In this document: piece by piece, positions 56,652-64,000 of the stretch
How the letters are laid out: every line of letters starts with the position of its first letter
Numbering within the stretch: the first letter of the stretch is position 1
NCBI GenBank assembly: GCA_017354895.1
Contig: CP071493.1
Span: forward strand, 5,642,001-5,706,000
Length of the DNA: 64,000 bases
Direction of reading: 5' to 3'
Source of the DNA: Podospora comata
Lineage: Eukaryota > Ascomycota > Sordariomycetes > Sordariales > Podosporaceae
Made by a program: the position numbers and the translations under genes
The notes under the pieces: generated by a model
The model's input: the letters and a program-made list of their open reading frames with translations, nothing else
Databases searched by the model: none
What the model was told of the DNA's origin: nothing

Positions 56652-58441
56652 ATTTGTTGCCGGTAGGTGAATCCACCGGCAAGTCGATGTGAGAGACCGT
56701 ATTCTGTTCCGATCAAAAATGATGTGGGCTTGGTGCTGTGGGTTGTAGAGGACTTTGTGGACATCCGGATGCTGCATTTCGAACTTTTCGGTTTTGTCGC
56801 CAGTGGAATCCTGGATGTAGAATTGAACCAGTGTGGTTTCTGCTTTACGGCAAGCTACATATTGGTCTGAGTCTTGCGGAGGAGCGACCAATGCCTCAAG
56901 CCTCTCATGTTGTGCTGCCGTTGCTCCGGTTCGTAGGTCATGAATCTTCAGCTTCTTCAGCCACATTCTGTGCTGTCCCAACACCCTCTCTGCAGAGTCC
57001 CATGGTGTGAAACCTCGGTGGTCCTTAGGATTTGCGCCAGCTGTTTGCCTGGGTGTCAAAGTACTGACAAGCTTTTGGGTAATCGCTTCCCATGTTGACT
57101 TTTGCTGGCCAGTACGAGAGGCTTTCATGACTGCAATGTGCAGCGGGATACGGCCATCTTTATCCGCGACGTCGACCGTATTTTGGAATGCTGAACCCAG
57201 CCGCTGGACGGCTGGCTCATTGTTAGACATGACCGCTCGGTGCAGAGCAGTTAGGCCGAAGGGATCTGTCGCTGATTCGAGCTGGAACCCGCTTTCCGTG
57301 CATTCCTCGATCAATTTGGCGAGGAACCCGTCAACAATCGACCTGTCTTTTCTCAGTTGCCTCCTTTTCTTTTTCCTCTCCGATGTTATTTTTTTCCCTG
57401 GCCGTTCCGCCTCTGGAGTCACTTCGATTCCAGATATCCAGTCAGAAACACATATAAGAACGAGGCCACAACGTGTGCGGTTTACAAGATATTCATAACT
57501 TTGATCCACAGGAAATCTTCCATCCGATCTCAAGTCTCGCTTTGGGCGTGAGTGAACGGCGCTGTCGGAGAGGTCAGTGATGAAATCCAACAGATCCTAG
57601 CCAACGTTAGCGCACGAAGGGGTAGGTAGGCTTGGACGAGAAAGTACACACCTCGTCAGGCGAAAACTCTTGATAAAGTGAAGCAGTAAACAGCTCTCTT
57701 TCCACGATCGCAGGGTAAAAGTCACTAAAAGTTTCAAGCAAACTCGGTGGACCTCGTGGATCTGGGGCATCCACTAGCACGATGCTAGCAATTTCATCCA
57801 GTCTGCTTCAAAGGGCCGACCGAATGAAGGTTAACGATAAGCTTGTGGATAATGCAACACCCAAACCCAGTTCCTATGAGGACGAGGAAATCACCGCTTG
57901 CGGATTTGTCTTTGCGAATCTTCCGTAGTTGAGTCAGAAGTCTGTCAGCTGTTTTGACGAGAAAGTTGTTGACTTCGTCATCGGAGATGTCGGCAAGGAA
58001 GTTCCAGGGCCAGTGAAAGTTCATTATCCGGCCCCAGCTACCAATATCACGAGGCAGCATCTTGCTGTTGTCCAAAACTCCCCTCTTTGGCATTTCAGGT
58101 GCTTGATGGGTTGGGTGGGGTGTTTTCTCTTGAAAAGTCCACGGAACCTCCCAAGCTTGTCCACTCCCGTTAACAATGACGACGTCTGCCTTGGGAATAT
58201 TTGGAGGCCTTGGTTCGTGTAAGACCTCGAGTTCGTAGCCCTCAACCAGCCCTAGCTCTCTGTTGATTGTCAAAGCCGAACCTTCTCCAATGAGATCTTG
58301 GCTGTCACTGGCCCCACGTTGCCCCAACTCGAGATGTTTCTGTTCTTTCTCGATGGGCTCGGACGACCTCCGAGTAGTTTCATTCCGACATCTTAAAGCT
58401 TCAACGCCCGAGTCTTCCGTTATACGGATGGATTCACGTTA
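56652..58441 (-). pseudogene. Alpha/beta-hydrolase-like plus ankyrin-repeat protein, truncated at the 3' end
   Basis: The minus strand is open from about 58441 with no clear ATG. The first exon is a serine-hydrolase-like domain: 'LEVLHEPRPPNIPKADVVIVNGSG' and 'FLVLIGTGFGCCIIHKLIV', where the nucleophile motif GHS-x-G is replaced by GTGFG. Near 57800 the frame changes before the block 'IASIVLVDAPDPRG'. An intron (57597-57651) leads to an exon (56652-57596) with about three ankyrin repeats ('FGLTALHRAVMSNNEPAV', 'DGRIPLHIAVMKA', 'GFTPWDSAERVL') and 'STCRWIHLPATN'. That exon ends in a perfect GTAAGT donor, but no following exon is visible; in related fungal proteins the segment after this motif leads to a CorA-like C-terminus. 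Related architectures belong to the fungal STAND/ankyrin repertoire. Confidence 0.6.
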
Positions 58442-58645
58442 TGCTCCAAGAGTTGTGGCTTCGAGATATGAAGTTGTGCTACATGACTGGTATGAACTCC
58501 TCGTTTCCTGGCTGTGCCGTCAATGGCACCAGAGCGAATGCTCTTTTTTTTTTTGCTTCCACGTCACAACACAGTTGTTTCTTCGCGCATTCAAGTTCAT
58601 CCTGTTCAGATAGTTGGATCACAAACAAGTTATTACCATCGTGCT

Positions 58646-60027
58646 CTAAGCCCGGCTCCCCTCCACCCACTCCGGCACAACCCTCTTCAAAAACTTCATA
58701 AACTTCCACATCCCCACCGCATACTCCCTCTCCCCCTCTGGCGTATCAACCTCCTCCGGGAATGCAATACCCGCTCCAAACAGCCCAATCGGCTTCTTTT
58801 CCCCATCCTCCGCATAGAAAGCCCCTGTCCTCGCATCCTTCCCCAGCTTCACGACCTCTTTCCCATCCCCTATCCTCACCTCAGGGATGGGAGCTGGGGT
58901 ATACCCCACAGCCTGCACCACCCCTTTGCAATCTTTCAACTCCTTCTCTAGCAATGCCCATTCCTTTTCTTTCCCTCCCGAGCAGTCGATTCGTGTGATG
59001 AATTTGCCTGCGTCGCTAGTGAGTAGCACGTCCCCGTCAAGTTGTGTTCTTCCAAACTCTGCAGCTTTGCCCTTCAAGCCCGTGTTGTCGTATTGGATGT
59101 AGCCGTCTTTTTGGACGGCATATCGGAGGGTGGGGTGACGGGTGAACCATTTGATCTTGAGTAATGGGTGGCTTGTGGTTGTGAGTTGGTAGAGGTTCAT
59201 CAGCACCAGGATGGCAGAGTGGGAGCCGCCTATTACGCCGATGGTGAAAGGTTGGTCGCGGGGAATGGTGGTGGATAGGATGGATGGGGTGAGAGCTGTA
59301 TCGAGGGGTATCGTTGGTGGACTGGAGGGTGGGAGGGGAGTGGTGGATGGGAAAGCGCCTGTGCAGTAGACTACCAGTGGGCTTGTGGTTAATGATGATT
59401 CGGAGGTCGTGGTGAGAGTCCAGCGTTTGGACTGGGGGTCGAGATGAGCCGAGGTAGCTTTTCCCTCCACGGTCTGGATTCGGGGGTGTTGCCTCAACCC
59501 GACAGTGAGTAAGTTGAGCATATCGCCTGCGTAGCTGAGAGAGCAGGTCCCGCTCTGAGGGAGCTTCTCAAGGGCCGTGATGGCATTTGGTTTGTGTGCT
59601 GTGTTGAGAATGTGTTGAAATGGCTTCAAAGCTTCGGCATAGTCCACAAAGAGCTTTACCGCAGTGTTACTGACTTTGAGTTAGTTTGATGAGTCAAGCC
59701 AGCATTTGATGACAATAAAAGGTAGACCTACCCGGGCACTTCCCGATAAAATTTGTTGATTCTTCCCCCTTGGAACTGCTCATCTACCCACACAATTTTC
59801 CCATCGTCTTTGATCTGTTCCAGGAGATTTCCCACAACCGCAATCCCAGCGGGGCCGGCGCCAACCACAACGGCCGCCGCATCTTTTGGTGTTGCAATCT
59901 GGCGGAATTGCCGTACCAACTGACCCGCGGAAAAGGAGGATATCATGCGTTGACGTTGGTCCCTAATCAGCACTGAGCGCGCAGTGAAGCTGCCGCTGCA
60001 GCTTGGAAGTATCCTCACAGCATGCAT
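58646..60027 (-). CDS. FAD-dependent oxidoreductase, NAD(P)-binding Rossmann type (439 aa)
   Basis: Exon 1 is 59732-60027 (ATG 60027), a 62-nt intron is 59670-59731 (GTAGGT, CTAAC, GTCAG), and exon 2 is 58646-59669, joined in phase 2. The first 50 residues are basic and Ser-rich without acids near the start ('[18 protein letters not shown]'), a candidate mitochondrial presequence. The FAD-binding P-loop is '[18 protein letters not shown]' near residue 53, and a second dinucleotide fold is '[18 protein letters not shown]' near 245. 'VVYCTGAFP' and '[12 protein letters not shown]' are typical of flavin oxidoreductases related to N-hydroxylating monooxygenases, but the hallmark motifs of that group are not clear. 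Substrate unknown. No nearby biosynthetic cluster. Confidence 0.85.
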
Positions 60028-61439
60028 TTTGATTGTTGATTGAAAGTGACTTGGAAAGCATAAAGCAACACGGTGAGTCGGAAATCGGCAGCGGTCAACT
60101 AACAAACCCCCTTTGAGCGTCCCACTTTTATTCGCAAGATTCTCCGATTCAACTCCGAAGTGGGCCCGGGTGACTCAAAAGCTGATGCCCTTTCTTTTTT
60201 TTCCAAATCCAAATGCTTTGAATTCTGTCTTTCGAATAGAAAGCTAAAATTGCGCCATTCTCACAGGTCAATTACAATCAGATCACCGCGAACAACAAGT
60301 GCCCACTTCTATGATGCTTTATTGCGACGGCTAAACAGGGTTATTCCCGGCTCGGGTGTTACGGAGATCCGCCCCGATCCTGCTCCGTAGGGGTGGGCCG
60401 TTTTTCGGCCCAACCCGCATGAAACAGCAACGTCAGCCGGTAACTGTCGGTCCACTTTGATCGGTTCGGGCCTGCTTCTGTGCTTCAAGATGCCTAAAAT
60501 TCGTGGTCAGCTACATTTTGGCTTGGCCACAGTTCAACTATTGTGTATCTTGGTAAGCCAAGAGAAAAATGATGTGCTGGTTGCGCTGAAAAATACAAAC
60601 TATGGCAAAATGGAATTTCCTCAGCTGTTGGGTGTTAGAGTAGTCAAAGATACTTGAGGACATTTGATGGTAACAAAAAAGCTTTAAATTTATATCAATA
60701 ACCCTCCGAGAGACTTAAGGCATATTATGATAGTCGGGGGACCGTAAAGACAGTCAAAAGGTATGATAATAACCTTGAAGCTAATAATGTGTTGTTGCAG
60801 CGGCCTCGACTTTTCTGCTTAGGTACGGCAAGAAATGATAAAGAGTTCAAAGGAGTCATGAAGTCTGAGGAATTTCAATGCTGATCAATTCGAATATCCA
60901 AAAACTTATCGCCGGTTTTAATGAACCGCGTGCACTTCACATTGACCTTATCTCTCCTATAAAGCCTCCTATTAAGAAAAGTCCGTCGCAAGATATTAGA
61001 AAAGCTACCAGCCAAAGTATAGACAAGGAACATATATCAGACATCTTGCGTAGGTAGTAGACAAGAGAGAAAAATAAAAAATAGTAACGAAACAATCCTA
61101 TATGCAAGATGAAGCATGACCTTCCAGGTTATTTGTCGGCATTGATATGGGCCTAGGGCTGGGTACAAGCGTAGGTCACAGGTATAAGATTGAATGGTTT
61201 AGATAAAGAAGAAAAGAAAAGAAAAGAAAAAGGAAATACATTGCCCACGACGTCTTCTTATACCCATCCAACCCTCCGGAATTCCTCTACAAAGCGCGCG
61301 AATATCCACCAAAATTGCTCGAACTTCCTCGTATCCTGTTTAACCTCTCCGCCTCACACGTCGCCCAGAAAAGAAGCCCCAGTCCGGATACATCCCATGA
61401 CAAGCATCATCACACCGAGTCTCGCTGTTAGTGCGTCTT
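60028..61439. other. Intergenic, A/T-rich region
   Basis: Between divergent and convergent neighbours. 60640-61100 is A/T-rich without long ORFs. A purine repeat (GAAAA units) lies near 61207-61231. No gene or RNA recognised. Confidence 0.5.
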
Positions 61440-63625
61440 TCATTTGTTTGCTTCTGATTCTACGACCCATTCGGACTGGAAATATATTGTTAGCAGAGCG
61501 AGGACAGGGCGGAGAGTATAGCTTGGACAAACCTCTATTTTACTTCGAAGAAGCGTATGATTCCCAGGAATGATCTTGCCTTGGTATTCGACTTCGAATT
61601 GCATGTTCCCTGAAGGCTCGACCGACAACCGAATCTTGTACTGGCACACATAGTATTTCGTTATTGGAAGAGGCCAGGACCGCGTTTTCTTAAGGATTGA
61701 CCCTCGAACTTGGTTCAAGTCAACCTCTATCTCATACAACGCTTTCGCCATCGCTATTAACTTGTCAACACTGCCATAGCACTCAACTAATAGGTAGCTA
61801 GGTAAGGTGCAGAACACTCACGGGTTGGCATGCTCGGGGGCAGCCAGCGAGCTTCAATTGACGAAACCACGATGATGTCTTTCCACTGGAGAGGGTGATC
61901 CAGGTCTTCACGTCGTTCAACTTCAACCTCGAATTGTTTTCCGTGGTCGATGATGGTATCTCTCTTGAGTATCCAACGAATCTGATCAAGAACATAGTCC
62001 TTGCGGTTGAACTCATCGATACGCTTGACCTCACTGAAGTGCTTTTTTTTGGAATATGGCAGAGAGGTAACCAGACCATAGCTAGCTCGTGCAATTCGTT
62101 TTCGAAGAATTCCTAGTGCTTGCTCAAGCAATAAACCCCGGACAACAACAAGCTGTGGATCGTCAATCCTTGGGAGTTGGGTTTCTCCTTTGCGCAAAGC
62201 CCTTGTAGTTGAACGGTCGATGTGCTCTTTGACTTTGTTAAAAATGTAGGTGGAGCTACCTAAGCCCCCTGAAAGGATGATGTATTGCTACCAGACAAGT
62301 TTATTAGCAATAGACATAACACTCGAGTATAAATAGCGTCTCACCACCGGCTCCTTGAACCCGCCCACAACTTCATCTAATGTACGCAGTATTCTGGCGA
62401 CTTGGTCATCGAATAGCCCCCGAAACTCCTCCCTTTACACATCTAGAATCAGCACCAGTGTTTTCCGTGGACCATGTTGACAGATAAAAGAAAGTACCTG
62501 AAGGTGTTGCTTACTTCATGAACTTCATAGCGCCACGCTCTATGTCTAGACCGTCACTGCGAATGTTTGGGTCTAAGCCAGGAACCACAATCTTGTAATC
62601 TCTGTGATAAGCTGTCTCTCCAAACCTGTGCTTCACCGTTCGATAGTGGCGACTCTGCGATAGTGACAAAAGCTTGTTGAGCGGAAGCTTCGATTGCTCT
62701 TCTGGGTGAGCCTTGAGCCGAATATTAATCAACCGCTGAAACTCCAAGTCAATCAGCCTGGAGCCGACACCAATTCCTGTCACAGATTGAATCTGTTCCA
62801 TGGCCGGTGGTTTCGTCTTGGTAGTCCTGACAAGCGCAAGGTCAGTGGTGCCGCCCCCTGCGTCAATGGATAGAAGAGTGTCCCCGTTTTTGAAAGGCAG
62901 CAGCGGCGAACCAGTGTTGCTGAGTGTTGCCACTGCGGCTGCCTCGGCTTCCGTCAAACCCAACATTACCCTATGCCTTTGAGCCGACCCAAACCCAGCA
63001 TCTTTGACGATCTTCAGAAAGTCGTCCAAAATCTTTTGTCCTCCAACCCCTTCCCATGTTGTTGGCACGCTGAAGACGAACTCAACTGAGAGGTTATCCC
63101 AGTCCTTCGCATTGTCCAAGCGGAGCGTGTCAGAGATACTTTTCTTCACGTGACAGTAAACATGGCTCAAGTAGTCGCAAATGAGGAGGTGAACTTCCTT
63201 CATAGTTGCAGGAGCCCATGAGAAATTTTGCCCAATGGTTTCCTTGTGGTAGTCGGGGTCGAGGCAAATTTTGAGGTATCTCCATTTGTCGTTCTCACTC
63301 ATATCCTCTTCCGCAGTCTCGGCAAAGTCCTCGCATTGGAAACCCCACTTGCGTACGCCCTGACCGTTAGGCTGTTTGAAAAGTTTCTTGGAGAGAACAG
63401 ATGGAACTTTCCGTTCGCTTCTTTCGCTGTACCCGGGCCAGTCACTGATGATTTGGTGGCGGGAATTTGGCTTCTTCACCTGCTGCCATCCGACTCCTGT
63501 TCAGAGGTTAGAGGCCCTTGTTGATTCTGAAATCAAGGGTTTGCGGGGAACATGAACTAACCAGTGAATGTGGTGCCATAGTCAACTGCAACAGTTATAT
63601 CAGGCAAGTCTCTGTTTGCTGCCAT
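61440..63625 (-). CDS. Fungal Hsp70-like ATPase (actin-like fold), about 648 aa, five exons
   Basis: Exons: 63562-63625, 62515-63496, 62345-62432, 61822-62287 and 61440-61786, with matching phases (1, 2, 0, 1). The actin/Hsp70 ATPase motifs are all present: phosphate 1 'VAVDYGTTFTG' near residue 12, phosphate 2 'LLSIDAGGGTTDLALV' near 220, and the adenosine motif 'IILSGGLGSSTYIFNKV' near 380. The C-terminal part ('FEVEYQGKIIPGNH') replaces the classical Hsp70 substrate-binding domain. This group is expanded in filamentous fungi and distinct from heat-shock Ssa/Ssb chaperones; clients are unknown. Intron 4 (61787-61821) is only 35 nt, yet needed to keep the frame. The exact C-terminus after 'LLRSKI' is uncertain. 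Confidence 0.87.
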
Positions 63626-64000
63626 AGCTACCTGATGAAAGCTGCAAGGACAATGATGCAATGATGCTCTGGGCTTTGACTGTGTGGCGAAAGAATATTA
63701 CGGCTGCGTAAAAGCAACTGAATGAATTGATGGAGGCTGAGGATAAAAGGGTTTGTTTACAATAAAAGGATAATAAAACACCAACGACAACCATGACAAA
63801 AGATGCACAATCGATTCCTATCCAACGGGTTTTTCTGTTCTTTTTGACCTCAGTATGTGACCATAGGGACCCAGGCTCCCTATCAACCAGCGGCTCGGTC
63901 AAGCCCAAGCTGAGGTGCAGATGAACAAAGAGAATGTCTTTGCAGGCGCCTGATTGAAGCCATCAGACCCATGATGGGGAAGTACTGTTCTACCGACACC
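63626..64000. other. Upstream region of the Hsp70-like gene
   Basis: Presumed promoter of the leftward Hsp70-like gene. A minus ORF at 63600-63908 overlaps its start but shows no family likeness. Confidence 0.45.

Noticed and set aside
63600-63908. 102-codon minus ORF with a hydrophobic segment
   Set aside because: It overlaps the first exon of the Hsp70-like gene in another frame and has no family likeness.
1-64000. CRISPR array, prophage, bacterial operon or secondary-metabolite cluster
   Set aside because: No spaced direct repeats, no bacterial gene layout, and no PKS, NRPS or terpene synthase genes were seen.

Overview
The window reads as nuclear DNA of a filamentous ascomycete (Pezizomycotina, most likely a Sordariomycete). 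The evidence is genes with one to four short GT..AG introns (about 45-120 nt), a HET-domain protein, CFEM and WSC cell-surface proteins, an expanded-type dynamin GTPase, a fungal Hsp70-like ATPase, a Ty3/Gypsy chromovirus, and C-to-T/G-to-A decay of duplicated DNA that looks like repeat-induced point mutation (RIP). This is taxon-level inference from gene content; no rRNA or barcode locus is present.

Layout. 1-0.7 kb: a HET-domain gene running off the left edge. 2.0-3.0 kb: first of three copies of an unrecognised gene family (called F1 here). 3.0-7.4 kb: gene-free, ending in the leader of a C2H2 zinc-finger regulator (7.4-9.3 kb). 10.6-16.5 kb: F1 copy 2, then three same-strand copies of a second small unrecognised family (F2) with shared intron positions. 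17.8-21.5 kb: a CorA-like membrane protein gene and a decayed tandem relative. 21.6-22.5 kb: an acyl-protein-thioesterase-like hydrolase.

23.87-31.23 kb: a whole-looking, very young Ty3/Gypsy LTR element with gag, pol and a chromodomain. It has identical 387-bp LTRs and a 5-bp target duplication. It also carries an antisense ORF with Zn2Cys6-like cysteine spacing and two tRNA-like plus hairpin modules. 31.2-34.0 kb is gene-poor.

34.1-36.3 kb: dynamin-like GTPase. 36.67-37.6 kb: three tandem 313-bp units, each holding the promoter and first 22 codons of the zinc-finger-like gene at 37.5-39.2 kb. 40.2-41.0 kb: a DEDD-type 3'-5' exonuclease. 41.1-42.8 kb: a multipass membrane protein. 43.5-44.3 kb: a CFEM, probably GPI-anchored protein. 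44.7-46.3 kb: gene relics, including the start of an NLR-type gene, followed by a TpA-rich patch. 46.3-50.2 kb is mostly empty.

50.2-51.9 kb: a secreted four-WSC-domain protein. 53.1-54.5 kb: a DUF4419 protein. 54.9-55.9 kb: F1 copy 3 (broken). 56.65-58.44 kb: a hydrolase-plus-ankyrin gene truncated at its 3' end. 58.6-60.0 kb: a FAD-dependent oxidoreductase. 61.4-63.6 kb: a five-exon Hsp70-like ATPase.

How it fits together: several classes known from fungal allorecognition or innate-immunity repertoires lie here (HET domain, NLR relic, ankyrin-repeat STAND-like architecture, dynamin, Hsp70-like). They are mixed with fast-decaying small gene families and a fresh transposon. The picture is an accessory, high-turnover stretch with a few conserved housekeeping-type genes (exonuclease, oxidoreductase, thioesterase, zinc-finger regulator). 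No operon logic applies; genes are individually promoted on both strands.
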